Source: Flavihumibacter solisilvae
Lineage (GTDB): Bacteria; Bacteroidota; Bacteroidia; Chitinophagales; Chitinophagaceae
Length of the DNA stretch: 64,000 bases
NCBI RefSeq assembly: GCF_000814475.1
Contig: NZ_JSVC01000024.1
Span: 93,856-157,855, forward strand
Direction: 5' to 3'
The notes under the pieces are model-generated. The model was not told the origin of the DNA, searched no databases, and saw only the letters and a list, made by a program, of their open reading frames with translations. Positions 7,783-17,544 of the stretch are shown piece by piece (the stretch's first letter is position 1; the number at the start of each line of letters is the position of its first letter). The translations under genes and the position numbers were made by a program.

Positions 7783-10700
7783 ATGTTCAACATATTCATG
7801 AAGCGGCCGGTCTTTGCCATAGTGATCTCACTGGTCATTATGTTCATGGGCATACTGGCCATTAATACGCTACCCACATCCCAATTTCCTTCCATCGCAC
7901 CACCACGGGTACTGGTGAGTGTTGCGTACCCTGGCGCCAGTGCAGATGTACTGGTTAAATCAGTGCTCATTCCAATGGAAAAAGCTGTAAACGGCGTTCC
8001 GGGAATGAGATACATGACTTCCGATGCAACAAGTGCGGGCGAAGCCAACATCCAGGTGGTGTTTGACCTCGGCACTGACCCCAACCAGGCAGTAGTTAAC
8101 GTTAAGAACAGGATCGAACAGGTTACAAACAGGTTGCCGATCCTCGTGCAGCGGGAGGGAATCATCGTGAACATACTTCAGCCGAACATGCTGATGTATG
8201 TGAATATTTATAGTAAGGATCCGCATGCAGATGAAAAGTTCCTGTACAACTATGCCAACGTGAACATCCTTCAGGAACTCAAGCGCGTTACAGGAGTGGG
8301 AACTGCCCAGATCCTCGGAAGCCGCCAGTACGCCATGCGTGTATGGCTGAAGCCTGACCGGATGCGTGCATATAACGTGTCAACGGAAGAAGTGATGGAG
8401 GCGCTCGGCAACCAGAGCGTGATCGGTTCACCAGGAAGGCTGGGCCGCAGTGATGGCAAGCGCTCCGAAGCTCTCGAATACGTTCTTACCTACCAGGGAA
8501 GATATAACCAGCCTGATCAATACAAGGATGTAATCATCCGCGCAAAATCAGATGGGCAGGTCCTTCACCTAAAAGATGTGGCAGAAGTTGAACTGGGAAG
8601 TGAATACTATGATATCTATTCAAACCTTAACAACCACCCATCCGCGGCTATCGTTCTGAAACAAACTTATGGAAGTAATGCAAGTGAAGTAATCAAAAAC
8701 ATCAAGGCGAAACTTGAAGAAATCAAGGGCAGCTCTTTCCCCCCGGGAATGGAATACGAGATCAGTTACGACGTTTCCAGCTTCCTTAACGCCTCGATTG
8801 AAAAGGTGGTCCACACACTCGCAGAAGCTTTTATACTTGTGGCATTGGTGGTGTTCCTCTTCCTCGGCGACTGGCGTTCCACATTGATTCCAACCCTCGC
8901 GGTTCCGGTTTCACTTATCGGGACATTCTTCGTCATGCAGATGTTCGGACTGACCATTAACCTCATCACCCTGTTCGCTCTCGTACTGGCGATCGGAATT
9001 GTGGTCGACAATGCCATCGTCGTAATCGAAGCGGTGCATGCCAAAATGGAAAACGAGCACCTGAGTCCATTCCAGGCTTCGAAACAGGTCTTGCACGAGA
9101 TAGCAGGAGCTATTGTCGCCATCACATTTGTAATGGCTGCCGTTTTTATACCCGTTGCATTTATGACCGGGCCGGTCGGAATCTTCTACCGCCAGTTCTC
9201 GATCACAATGGCAACGGCGATCGTGCTATCGGGAGTTGTGGCGTTGACCCTTACACCGGTACTCTGTGCGATGATCCTGAAGAACAACCATGGACAACCG
9301 AAAAAGAAAACGCCGGTCGACAGGCTGCTCGGCAGCTTTAACCGGGGCTTCGACAAACTCACAGGCAGGTATGCAGGGTTGTTGAAAATGATCGTTCATC
9401 GCAGGACAGTCACTTTCGGCTTACTCGTCGCATTCTGTATAGGAATATTTGGTATCGGCCGGAAACTGCCTTCAGGCTTTATCCCGAACGAAGACCAGGG
9501 GATGATCTATGCCATCCTCCAGACTCCGCCCGGCTCCACGCTCGAAAGAACGAATGAGATCGCGCGGAAGCTGCAGGAGATCGCAGAACACGTGGAAGGT
9601 ATTCAATCGGTATCAGCGCTCGCTGGTTACGAAGTTTTGACCGAAGGCCGCGGATCGAATGCCGGAACCTGCCTGATCAACCTGAAAGAATGGTCGGAAC
9701 GAAAACACTCTGTTACCGAGATCATCGAGGAACTGGAAGTGAAGGCCAAAGAAATTCCGGGTGCTACGATCGAGTTCTTCGGTCCGCCTGCAGTCCCAGG
9801 TTATGGAGCGGCCGGAGGTTTTGCCATGCGACTGCTTGACAAGACGAATAACGATGACTACAAGGAACTCGAAAAAGTGAATGAAGATTTCATGGCCGCG
9901 CTAAAAAAGCGTAAAGAACTGACGGGCCTGTTCACCTTCTTCAGCGCCAACTACCCGCAATACGAACTGGAGATCGACAATAATGCTGCAATGCAGAAAG
10001 GTGTAACGATCGGCAAGGCAATGGATAACCTGTCTGTCCTGATCGGAAGCTCATACGAACTGGGCTTCATCCGTTTCGGAACCTATTTCAAAGTGTTTGT
10101 GCAGGCTGCACCCGAATACCGTGCGCTGCCGGATGACCTCATGAATCTTTATGTGAAAAACGACCGTGATGAAATGGTGCCCTATTCAGCATTCATGAAG
10201 ATCAAAAAGACACATGGACTGAATGAGATAACCCGTTACAACATGTACACTTCGTCTGCAATCCGGGGAGAGCCCGCTGCAGGCTACAGCAGTGGTGAAG
10301 CGATCGAGGTGATCAAAGAAGTAGCTGCGCAAACGCTGCCACGCGGGTATGACATCGATTGGGAAGGACTTTCAAAAGATGAATCCGCCCGCGGGAACGA
10401 AGCGATTTACATCTTCCTCGTTGTACTGATGTTTGTTTACCTGATCCTCGCAGCGCAATACGAAAGTTTTGTTCTGCCACTTGCCGTGATCCTCTCACTT
10501 CCGGCAGGTGTGTTTGGTTCATTCCTCCTGATCAAGATGATGGGATTGGCAAACGATATCTATGCGCAGGTGGGACTTGTAATGCTGGTCGGACTGCTGG
10601 GTAAAAACGCCGTACTGATCGTGGAGTTTGCCGTGCAGGAACATCGTGCAGGTAAATCAATATTTGATGCTGCCGTTGAAGGAGCCAGGGTAAGGTTCCG

Positions 10701-10950
10701 GCCGATCCTGATGACTTCACTGGCCTTTATCGCCGGACTGGTACCACTGCTATTTGCAACTGGCCCGGGAGCGATCGGCAACCGTACAATCGGTGCAGCA
10801 TCAGCTGGCGGGATGTTGCTGGGAACAGTCTTTGGTGTAATTGTTATCCCGGGATTGTATTTCGTGTTCGCGAAAATAGCAGAAAGAAGAAAGCTTATTA
10901 AAGACGAGGATGAAAATCCATTAACTGAAGAAATTGATCACAATGTTTAA
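7783..10950 (+). CDS. RND multidrug efflux permease (AcrB/HAE-1 type)
   Basis: This 1055-residue inner-membrane proton-driven pump has twelve predicted membrane helices and two large periplasmic loops. Visible motifs include the N-terminal FMKRPVFA, the TM4 segment GIVVDNAIVVIE and the TM10 lysine in LLGKNAVLIVEFA. The second acidic residue of the AcrB TM4 pair is Asn here (VDN rather than VDD), a variant I recall in other HAE-1 pumps. It sits between the adaptor and outer-membrane factor genes, overlapping the latter by 8 bp. Confidence 0.95.
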   Translation: MFNIFMKRPVFAIVISLVIMFMGILAINTLPTSQFPSIAPPRVLVSVAYPGASADVLVKSVLIPMEKAVNGVPGMRYMTSDATSAGEANIQVVFDLGTDPNQAVVNVKNRIEQVTNRLPILVQREGIIVNILQPNMLMYVNIYSKDPHADEKFLYNYANVNILQELKRVTGVGTAQILGSRQYAMRVWLKPDRMRAYNVSTEEVMEALGNQSVIGSPGRLGRSDGKRSEALEYVLTYQGRYNQPDQYKDVIIRAKSDGQVLHLKDVAEVELGSEYYDIYSNLNNHPSAAIVLKQTYGSNASEVIKNIKAKLEEIKGSSFPPGMEYEISYDVSSFLNASIEKVVHTLAEAFILVALVVFLFLGDWRSTLIPTLAVPVSLIGTFFVMQMFGLTINLITLFALVLAIGIVVDNAIVVIEAVHAKMENEHLSPFQASKQVLHEIAGAIVAITFVMAAVFIPVAFMTGPVGIFYRQFSITMATAIVLSGVVALTLTPVLCAMILKNNHGQPKKKTPVDRLLGSFNRGFDKLTGRYAGLLKMIVHRRTVTFGLLVAFCIGIFGIGRKLPSGFIPNEDQGMIYAILQTPPGSTLERTNEIARKLQEIAEHVEGIQSVSALAGYEVLTEGRGSNAGTCLINLKEWSERKHSVTEIIEELEVKAKEIPGATIEFFGPPAVPGYGAAGGFAMRLLDKTNNDDYKELEKVNEDFMAALKKRKELTGLFTFFSANYPQYELEIDNNAAMQKGVTIGKAMDNLSVLIGSSYELGFIRFGTYFKVFVQAAPEYRALPDDLMNLYVKNDRDEMVPYSAFMKIKKTHGLNEITRYNMYTSSAIRGEPAAGYSSGEAIEVIKEVAAQTLPRGYDIDWEGLSKDESARGNEAIYIFLVVLMFVYLILAAQYESFVLPLAVILSLPAGVFGSFLLIKMMGLANDIYAQVGLVMLVGLLGKNAVLIVEFAVQEHRAGKSIFDAAVEGARVRFRPILMTSLAFIAGLVPLLFATGPGAIGNRTIGAASAGGMLLGTVFGVIVIPGLYFVFAKIAERRKLIKDEDENPLTEEIDHNV

Positions 10951-12379
10951 AATCAATAAAATAAAATACCTGGGAACCGGACTCTTGATCATCGCTTTTG
11001 CAGCCTGTAAGATCCCGGCTGTAACAGTAAAGACAGAGAATACCTCCTCTCCTTCAGCATATGCCCAACCAGGAGATTCATCTTCTAATACGGCTAAGAT
11101 GCCCTGGAAGGAATATTTCACTGATCCTAACCTGGCAGCGCTGATTGATACGGCCCTCAGGAACAACCAGGAACTTAATATCACCTTACAGGAAATCGAG
11201 ATCAGCCGGAACGAGATCCGCGCAAGGAAAGGTGAATACCTGCCTTTCGTCGGGGTTAAAGTGGGAACAGGTGTGGAGAAGGTGGGAAGATATACCAGTC
11301 GCGGAGCAATGGAAGCCACGACGGAGATCAAACCAGGAAAAGAAATGCCGGAGCCACTCACCGACCAGCTGGTTGCCGCATATGCATCGTGGGAACTCGA
11401 TATCTGGCATAAACTGCGCAACGCCAAGAAAGCTGCCGTGGACAGGTACCTGTCTTCCATCGAAGGCAAGAACTTCCTGGTTACTAACCTTGTTGCAGAA
11501 GTTGCCAACTCTTACTATGAACTCGTGGCCCTGGATAACGAACTGGAGATCGTAAAGCAGAATATTGAGATCCAGCGAAACGCGTTGGAGATCGTAAAAT
11601 TCCAGAAAGAGGCGACGCGGGTAACAGAACTTGCAGTGCGAAAATTCGAAGCGGAGGTGCTGCATACCACAAGTCTGCAGTACGACATCATGCAACAGAT
11701 CACCGAGACGGAGAACCGGATTAATTTTCTTCTCGGCAGGCATCCCCAGCCAATTGCCAGGAATCAACATGCTTTCGATACCCTGGCACCGACAAATATC
11801 CATGCAGGGATCCCTTCGCAGCTACTGTCAAATCGTCCCGATATCCGGCGCTATGAGCTGGAGCTGGCTGCAACAAAGCTTGATGTTAAAGTAGCAAGGG
11901 CACGATTCTTTCCTTCGGTGGGGATCTCCGCGTCGCTGGGGTACCAGGCATTCAACCCCTCATACCTGCTGAAAACGCCGGAGTCGCTGTTGTATTCACT
12001 TGCAGGCGACCTGGCTGCGCCACTGATCAACCGGAATGCTATCAAAGCGGATTATTATAATGCAAATGCCCGGCAGGTACAGGCAGTGTTTAATTATGAG
12101 CGCAGCATTGTGAATGCTTATTTTGAAGTGGCCAATCAGCTGGCGAAGATCGGCAACCTCGAAAAAAAGTACGACCTGAAATCGAAGCAGGTGGATGCAC
12201 TCACGCAATCCATCGAGATCTCAAACGACTTGTTCAAATCAGCAAGAGCGGATTACATGGAGGTTTTATTAACCCAGCGTGATGCGCTTGACTCCAAATT
12301 TGAGCTGGTTGAAACAAGGAAACAGCAGATGTCGGCCATGGTGAATATTTACCAGGCACTCGGCGGTGGCTGGAAATAA
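10943..12379 (+). CDS. TolC-family outer-membrane efflux lipoprotein
   Basis: This 478-residue OprM/NodT-like protein has a lipobox ending at Cys22 (AFAAC). Two similar halves of long alpha-helical hairpins are visible, with the family strings ANSYYELVALDNELEI and LSNRPDIRRYELEL. ATG 10943 is preferred over the in-frame TTG at 10934, because it gives a clean signal peptide (MFKINKIKY) and the usual 8-bp overlap with the permease gene. It completes the tripartite pump. A strong terminator follows the stop codon. Confidence 0.93.
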   Translation: MFKINKIKYLGTGLLIIAFAACKIPAVTVKTENTSSPSAYAQPGDSSSNTAKMPWKEYFTDPNLAALIDTALRNNQELNITLQEIEISRNEIRARKGEYLPFVGVKVGTGVEKVGRYTSRGAMEATTEIKPGKEMPEPLTDQLVAAYASWELDIWHKLRNAKKAAVDRYLSSIEGKNFLVTNLVAEVANSYYELVALDNELEIVKQNIEIQRNALEIVKFQKEATRVTELAVRKFEAEVLHTTSLQYDIMQQITETENRINFLLGRHPQPIARNQHAFDTLAPTNIHAGIPSQLLSNRPDIRRYELELAATKLDVKVARARFFPSVGISASLGYQAFNPSYLLKTPESLLYSLAGDLAAPLINRNAIKADYYNANARQVQAVFNYERSIVNAYFEVANQLAKIGNLEKKYDLKSKQVDALTQSIEISNDLFKSARADYMEVLLTQRDALDSKFELVETRKQQMSAMVNIYQALGGGWK

Positions 12380-12403
12380 CCAGTTTGTTAAAAACAATTC
12401 CTG

Positions 12404-12440
12404 ATAACTGCCCGCAATATATTGCGGGCAGTTATTTTTA
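12404..12440 (+). terminator. Intrinsic terminator of the efflux operon, directly upstream of chrA
   Basis: A perfect 32-bp palindrome (16-nt arms, 12404-12419 with 12420-12435) with a GC-rich core is followed by TTTTT. It lies 25 bp after the efflux stop codon and ends only 5-9 bp before the chrA ATG. Confidence 0.85.
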
Positions 12441-12444
12441 TACC

Positions 12445-13575
12445 ATGCAGGATAAACAATCATCACGGCTCATTGAACTTGCAAAACTATTCCTGAAGCT
12501 CGGGACCATTGGGTTTGGCGGACCGGCAGTTCATATTGCCATGATGGAAGAGGAAGTCGTAAGAAAGCGAAAATGGTTTACCCATGAACATTTTCTCGAC
12601 CTTGTTGGAGCCACCAACCTGATACCCGGGCCGAATTCCACGGAAATGACCATGCACTGCGGTCATGAGCGTGCCGGCTATAAAGGGTTGATCGTAGCGG
12701 GTACCTGTTTTATCCTTCCGGCAGTGATCATTACAGGAGTATTCGCCTGGCTGTACCAGCAATACGGAAAGTTACCGCAGGTGGAACTTTTCATTTATGG
12801 AATTAAACCCGCCGTAATCGGCGTAATTATTTCCCTGATGATAACCCTTGGTAAAAAAGCGCTCAAATCATTTGAGCTGGGAATCCTGGGAGTAACTGCT
12901 GCTGTTCTGGTGCTTACTGGTGTCAACGAAATTTACGTGCTCTTTGGTGCGGGCGTAACAGGAATAGGAATCCATTTAATAAAAGCAGGCAAAAGATCTG
13001 CCCTGGGAATAGTTCCTTTTTTCCTGTATCAGGTACCAGCTTTCACTGCCGGTTCCCATGCGTGGAAATTGTTCTGGATATTTTTAAAAATCGGCTCAAT
13101 ACTTTATGGTAGCGGATATGTTCTATTCGCTTTTCTCGATGCCGAATTGGTTGATACAGGAATGCTTACCCGAACCACCCTGGTAGACGCAATTGCAGTA
13201 GGACAGTTCACCCCGGGACCGGTTTTTTCATCCGCTACTTCCATTGGCTGGCAGATAGGCGGATTTCCCGGCGCAGTAGCTGCCACCGCCGGCATCTTTC
13301 TTCCATCATTTTTGTTTGTTGCGCTTCTGAATCCCCTGATCCCGAAATTACGCAAGTCGACATCAATGTCTGCATTCCTTGACGCAGTCAATATTGCTGC
13401 AGTAGCAATAATCCTGGCAGTATGTGTGGATATGATAAAAGCATCGATAGTCGACTGGCGAACTATCCTGATCGCTTTTTCAGGATTTGGGGTTACAATT
13501 GCATTTCCGAAGTTCAATACTGCTTTTGTGATATTGGGTGGAGCTGCAATGGGTTATATCTTATCATCTTTCTAG
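12445..13575 (+). CDS. chrA: Chromate transporter, long-chain two-domain type
   Basis: This 376-residue inner-membrane protein has two tandem CHR domains. The first carries FGGPAVHIAMMEEEVV and NLIPGPNSTEM; the second carries the related segment GQFTPGPVFS. It is expected to export chromate by proton antiport, although members of this family are often annotated without proven substrate. ATG 12445 is chosen because the upstream in-frame start at 12385 would translate through the terminator hairpin. The 3' end overlaps the convergent DUF998 gene by 62 bp. Confidence 0.88.
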   Translation: MQDKQSSRLIELAKLFLKLGTIGFGGPAVHIAMMEEEVVRKRKWFTHEHFLDLVGATNLIPGPNSTEMTMHCGHERAGYKGLIVAGTCFILPAVIITGVFAWLYQQYGKLPQVELFIYGIKPAVIGVIISLMITLGKKALKSFELGILGVTAAVLVLTGVNEIYVLFGAGVTGIGIHLIKAGKRSALGIVPFFLYQVPAFTAGSHAWKLFWIFLKIGSILYGSGYVLFAFLDAELVDTGMLTRTTLVDAIAVGQFTPGPVFSSATSIGWQIGGFPGAVAATAGIFLPSFLFVALLNPLIPKLRKSTSMSAFLDAVNIAAVAIILAVCVDMIKASIVDWRTILIAFSGFGVTIAFPKFNTAFVILGGAAMGYILSSF

Positions 13576-14161
13576 CCAATACAACAATCCATAGCATGTA
13601 TGCGCCGATACTGATACGTTCCCAGACACCTATCAACGGAGTTGACAAATTGGCTTCCATATCCGGACTTTGCAACGCCGTCACGATCCCAAACACCAAC
13701 ATTACAAGCAGGGAAACAGCGGAATAAACCCGGAATGGTTTATCCAGGCATACGGCGCTTAATACCATCACAACCATCATCACCGAAACGCTGATGATTG
13801 TAAACACAATATGTAAAGTATCTGTGAGGGTTCCACCACCTGCTGCCAGAACCTCCCTCTGGTGCATGGGAGGCCAGAAGACACCTATAATAGAATTGGC
13901 TACCAACAGGATTCCGGCCAGCTGCAACCAGGTGTTCTTAGCCGACAACCATACACCCAGGCCGAAAGCTATACCCAGCAGCGAATGCACAACAGCAAAA
14001 GATACCCAAAGCGACCTTACCGGTGAGCCAATTGCAGAAAGTTCACTGACAGTCTGGGAGGCAGAATTATATCCCTCATACCTGATGTCGCACAGGATAT
14101 TCATAACCACGTAAAGCAATGAAGACAGGATCCCGCACCAGAGCAGTTTCGTCGTTTTCAT
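13514..14161 (-). CDS. DUF998-family membrane protein
   Basis: This 215-residue integral membrane protein has six predicted hydrophobic helices. The N-terminal pattern (CDIRYEGYNSASQTVSELSAIGSP) fits the DUF998 family of unknown function. ATG 14161 (MKTTKLLW) is favoured over upstream in-frame codons because it begins directly before the first membrane helix. The gene converges with chrA, and the two overlap at their 3' ends. Confidence 0.75.
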   Translation of the reverse strand: MKTTKLLWCGILSSLLYVVMNILCDIRYEGYNSASQTVSELSAIGSPVRSLWVSFAVVHSLLGIAFGLGVWLSAKNTWLQLAGILLVANSIIGVFWPPMHQREVLAAGGGTLTDTLHIVFTIISVSVMMVVMVLSAVCLDKPFRVYSAVSLLVMLVFGIVTALQSPDMEANLSTPLIGVWERISIGAYMLWIVVLARKMIRYNPLQLHPISQKQY

Positions 14162-14287
14162 GTGTGCCTTTTTAATAAACAGGAAATTCCGATAAAAAAA
14201 TGAGGAACACGCTGACTGCAATCATCGCGCATCCTGATCTTCATCAGGCAGCGCCGCAAAGTGTAATGATTCCTATAATTTCGGCCC

Positions 14288-15361
14288 ATGAACAAAAGTC
14301 CTGCCTGGGCAAAATTGCTGGATTCGCTGTTTGAGGTACGACAAACGGAAAGATTATGGCATATCCCGCTACTTGCATCCCTTTGCGCAGGAATTCCATT
14401 GGCAGCAGGTCTCTATTTTGGTCAATTGCGATATGGTATCCTTGCCAGCACAGCGGCATTGGTCATACTTTATCTTCCTGCATCAACTGTCGCACATCGC
14501 ATGATCACCATGCTTGCCTGTTCTTTCGGTATTTTGGTTTGCTTCACTACCGGCATTATTTTCAGTTTTAACGAGATCGTTTCTTCCATTGTATTCGGTG
14601 TGCTGAGCTTCGCCATTCAATGGGTAGCCAATTATTTCAGAATGAAACCGCCTGGAAGTTTCTTCTTTATCATGATCGCCGCCATCGCAAGCTGTAATCC
14701 TTTTGATGCTGCAACCATTCCGGCGAAAGTTGGTATTGTTGGAATGGGTACCATGCTTGCATGTGTGTTGGCCTTTACTTACAGCCTTTATATCGTACGC
14801 CGGATACCGGCCGGGACCGAAGTCATCCAGATAAAAAGGAAGCCATATCACAATACAGTTGAATCGGCGATAATGGGAGTCTTTATGGGGCTTTCATTAG
14901 TGATCGCACACCTGCTCAAATGGCAGAATCCTTATTGGGTACCAATTTCATGTCTTGCCGTATTACAGGGAGTTTCCCTTCACCATGTATGGCAACGCAG
15001 CCTGCACCGGATCCTGGGCACATTTGTTGGCCTCGGTATTACATGGCTGATCCTTCACTTACCAATTACACCGCTGTTCATATGCATCAGCATATTTGTA
15101 TTACAGTTTATGGTCGAAATGCTGATCGTGCGGCACTATGGACTTGCCGTTGTTTTTATAACCCCGCTTACCATTTTTCTGGCCGAAGCAGGCAGCGCAA
15201 TGACAACCGACCCGAATGTGCTGATCCCTGCCCGCATGCTGGAAATAGCAGTCGGCAGTGTTATAGGGGCATTTGCCGGATGGTTCATCCATCACGAACA
15301 ACTTCGGGAAAGAGCAGCAAGGCATCTCCGGAAGACGAGAGTGATGATTATGAAAAAATGA
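14288..15361 (+). CDS. FUSC-family membrane transporter
   Basis: This 357-residue protein has two blocks of hydrophobic helices (about 25-165 and 195-335). The second carries the family-like string WQNPYWVPISCLAVLQG and a following HRILGTFVGLGI. FUSC proteins resemble aromatic acid exporters and fusaric acid resistance pumps; the substrate here is unknown. It is shorter than full AaeB-type exporters and lacks their large cytoplasmic domain. The stop lies 3 bp from the convergent SnoaL-like gene. Confidence 0.82.
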   Translation: MNKSPAWAKLLDSLFEVRQTERLWHIPLLASLCAGIPLAAGLYFGQLRYGILASTAALVILYLPASTVAHRMITMLACSFGILVCFTTGIIFSFNEIVSSIVFGVLSFAIQWVANYFRMKPPGSFFFIMIAAIASCNPFDAATIPAKVGIVGMGTMLACVLAFTYSLYIVRRIPAGTEVIQIKRKPYHNTVESAIMGVFMGLSLVIAHLLKWQNPYWVPISCLAVLQGVSLHHVWQRSLHRILGTFVGLGITWLILHLPITPLFICISIFVLQFMVEMLIVRHYGLAVVFITPLTIFLAEAGSAMTTDPNVLIPARMLEIAVGSVIGAFAGWFIHHEQLRERAARHLRKTRVMIMKK

Positions 15362-15364
15362 ATT

Positions 15365-15754
15365 TTAAGATTCTGCCACCGCATTCATTACCCCCAACTG
15401 CTCCATTAATGCCATCTGATCGGCAATCAGCCAATGATTGATGATTTTATTATTTTCTATTTCATAACCTATGGCAAATGGGAAGTCCACACTTTTGTGC
15501 GTGGGCGGAATACCATTCAGTTCACCTTCATGACGCCCTTTTACCCTGGCCCTCACTACCACCCGGTTTCCTTCTGCAGTGATTTCATCCGCAAAGATTT
15601 CATAGGCAGGGAAAACACTGTCAAAAAATTCAATATGCTCAATCAGGTGCTGGTCTGCGAGGAATTTTACCAGGATCTCCCGTGTCTTCCTGAACCCACT
15701 TATGGCATTGAAATATTCAATTACCAGTTCCTTGTTTTTCTGTATGTTGTCCAT
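15365..15754 (-). CDS. SnoaL-like (NTF2-fold) protein
   Basis: Predicted 129-residue cytosolic protein of the SnoaL/ester cyclase group, with an alpha+beta cone fold. The conserved pattern includes VVVRARVKGRHEGEL, GIPPTHKSVDFPF and the terminal NKIINHWLIADQMALMEQLGV. Members range from polyketide cyclases to proteins of unknown function, so no reaction is assigned. A perfect Bacteroidota -7 element, TATATTTG, lies on the same strand at 15771-15778, 17 bp before the ATG, but no good -33 box is seen. Confidence 0.8.
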   Translation of the reverse strand: MDNIQKNKELVIEYFNAISGFRKTREILVKFLADQHLIEHIEFFDSVFPAYEIFADEITAEGNRVVVRARVKGRHEGELNGIPPTHKSVDFPFAIGYEIENNKIINHWLIADQMALMEQLGVMNAVAES

Positions 15755-15821
15755 ATAAATAAGTTTTAATCAAATATACTCCTGCGCCAGGGCCTTGTGT
15801 TAACCCGATTGTTGCAAAGAT

Positions 15822-16691
15822 TTATTCATTTGTTGCGGCCTTGTTCCTCCGACGTATAGACGAAGGGAGAAATCCGAAACTTTCGGCGAAGGCTTTACTG
15901 AAATGGCTTTGTGTCTGGAAACCGGTTTTAAATGCGGCGTCCCCGACAGAGATGTCGGTTGTTTCCAGAAGTTCCTTTGCCCTGTGTAAGCGGATTGATC
16001 TGATATAAGTCGCCGGCGGCTGCCGGATCAATGGTTTCAACCTCCTGAAGAGTGCAGTGCGGCTCATGTTCATTTCCCTGCTGAGCACCGATGTGTCAAA
16101 AAATATGTTATCCATATTGGAAATTATTACCGCATTAATTTTCTGCAGGAAAGCTGCTTCGTTTGGATACATAATAGACAATTGCGCTACCAGCGTGTCT
16201 GCATTTGAAAAATGGGAACGCAGCCGCTTCCTTATTTCATTATAGAAATCCGGGATGGCCTTATTTCCGGCTGGCATTGCCTCTGGACCTATTATCTTTC
16301 TTTCCTCCCGAAGATTACACGGCAGGTTGAAATGAAACCGCGTCTGTTTGTTTTCAGTGCTGCCTGTCACAACAATTTTGTGGCGACAATTACGTGTAAC
16401 CTCTGCGACACAATACAGGTTGACGCCGGTATTTGTAATAAACACCTGTAGCCCCTCTTTTTCCTTTAAAATTCCTACAGTGATAGAATTGCCCGGAAGT
16501 GTATAACTAATGATATTGCATACCAGGTCGGTGACGTCATGTACAATGATATCGGGCCTGCAGGAAATAACGATCTCCCTGTCTGCCGCTTCGAAATGCA
16601 ACAGAAGGCCATTGACTTCTGCAATTGGTTTCAGGGCTCGCAGAAGCTGACTTAACACTTCAACAATATTGACTGTGGCGGGGTGGACCAC
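15822..16691 (-). CDS. AraC-type regulator fused to a degenerate HATPase-like domain
   Basis: This 289-residue protein has an AraC HTH at about 190-285 (DTSVLSREMNMSRTALFRRLK, then GFQTQSHFSKAF). The first 125 residues resemble the ATP-binding domain of a histidine kinase: DLVCNIISYTLPGNSITV (55-72) looks like an N-box and VFITNTGVN (83-91) like a decayed DTGIGI. No His phospho-acceptor domain, receiver or membrane segment is present. The layout suggests a fragment of a hybrid two-component system now working as a free regulator. The start is GTG 16691, with a stop codon in frame 8 codons upstream. It is divergent from the GntR gene. Confidence 0.8.
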   Translation of the reverse strand: MVHPATVNIVEVLSQLLRALKPIAEVNGLLLHFEAADREIVISCRPDIIVHDVTDLVCNIISYTLPGNSITVGILKEKEGLQVFITNTGVNLYCVAEVTRNCRHKIVVTGSTENKQTRFHFNLPCNLREERKIIGPEAMPAGNKAIPDFYNEIRKRLRSHFSNADTLVAQLSIMYPNEAAFLQKINAVIISNMDNIFFDTSVLSREMNMSRTALFRRLKPLIRQPPATYIRSIRLHRAKELLETTDISVGDAAFKTGFQTQSHFSKAFAESFGFLPSSIRRRNKAATNE

Positions 16692-16750
16692 TCTTTCAGT
16701 TATAGTTATAAGTTATTTCATTTTTTACCGTCTGGGAATAATAATTTGAT

Positions 16751-16791
16751 TTTGCCGGTTTCGCTGTAAAATCATTCTTTTGTAGGACAAA
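16751..16791 (+). promoter_or_regulatory. Probable promoter and operator of the GntR regulator gene
   Basis: TTTG at 16751-16754 and TTCTTTTG at 16775-16782 (one mismatch to TAnnTTTG) are 20 bp apart. An inverted repeat TTTGT-AGG-ACAAA at 16779-16791 overlaps the -7 element. It matches the TNGT-N3-ACNA form bound by FadR-type GntR proteins. This suggests autorepression. Confidence 0.5.
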
Positions 16792-16809
16792 TACAATTAA
16801 CCAGACCAT

Positions 16810-17523
16810 ATGCAGGAAAATAACCTGTTGGATTCCATTAGACCTATCTCCACCCAAACCATGGCGGAAGTTGTTGAAGCCCGCCTCCGGGAATATTTCA
16901 GGACACAATCATTCAAGCCCGGTGATTCGCTGCCAACTGAAGTGGAACTCGCACAGGCGCTGGGTGTAAGCCGGAATGTGGTACGCGAAGCCCTAAGCAG
17001 GTTCCGGATGCTGGGGATCGTTGAAACGAAAAAGAAAAAGGGAATGACCATGTCAAACCCTGATATCCTGGGCGCATTTGAAAAGGTACTGGATCCATTG
17101 ATCATCGATGATGTTACACTCCAGGACATCTTCGAACTCAGGCTTGTGCTGGAGACTGGTCTCGCTGACCTGCTCTACATCCGCAAGACAGACAAGGAGA
17201 TCGAAGAACTGGAGAAGATTGCAGTGGCAGAAAAATCAAGCAATAAATTCAGGGTACAGAATGAAATCGCATTTCACGGCAAACTTTACGAGATGACGAA
17301 AAACAATACCCTGAAACGATTCCAGACAATGTTGCTGCCTATTTTCGCTTATGTCATTACGCAGGAAGAAAAGCCGATCCGCGGTAAGGTTTCACATATG
17401 GATCTCGTTAACATCCTGAAAAAGGGAACCAAGGAAGATTTCAAGGAAGGCATGCTCGCACACCTCCAGCCGCATTTCGACAGGCTGCAAAAGAAGACAC
17501 CCAAACGCCCCGCAAAAATTTAA
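16810..17523 (+). CDS. FadR/GntR-family regulator, probable controller of the sialic acid operon
   Basis: This 237-residue protein has an N-terminal winged helix (about 15-85, with PGDSLPTEVELAQALGVSRNVVREALSRF) and a C-terminal all-helical FCD domain (about 100-225). The FCD domain holds the ligand or metal site His residues in AFHGKLYEM, VSHMDL and AHLQPHFD. FadR-type regulators usually repress until a small ligand binds. It lies 93 bp upstream of the SusC gene on the same strand, and a perfect inverted repeat suited to such a protein sits in that gap. A sialic acid breakdown product would be the natural ligand, by inference only. Confidence 0.9.
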   Translation: MQENNLLDSIRPISTQTMAEVVEARLREYFRTQSFKPGDSLPTEVELAQALGVSRNVVREALSRFRMLGIVETKKKKGMTMSNPDILGAFEKVLDPLIIDDVTLQDIFELRLVLETGLADLLYIRKTDKEIEELEKIAVAEKSSNKFRVQNEIAFHGKLYEMTKNNTLKRFQTMLLPIFAYVITQEEKPIRGKVSHMDLVNILKKGTKEDFKEGMLAHLQPHFDRLQKKTPKRPAKI

Positions 17524-17544
17524 TGCCGGATTACAGGGAAAAAA

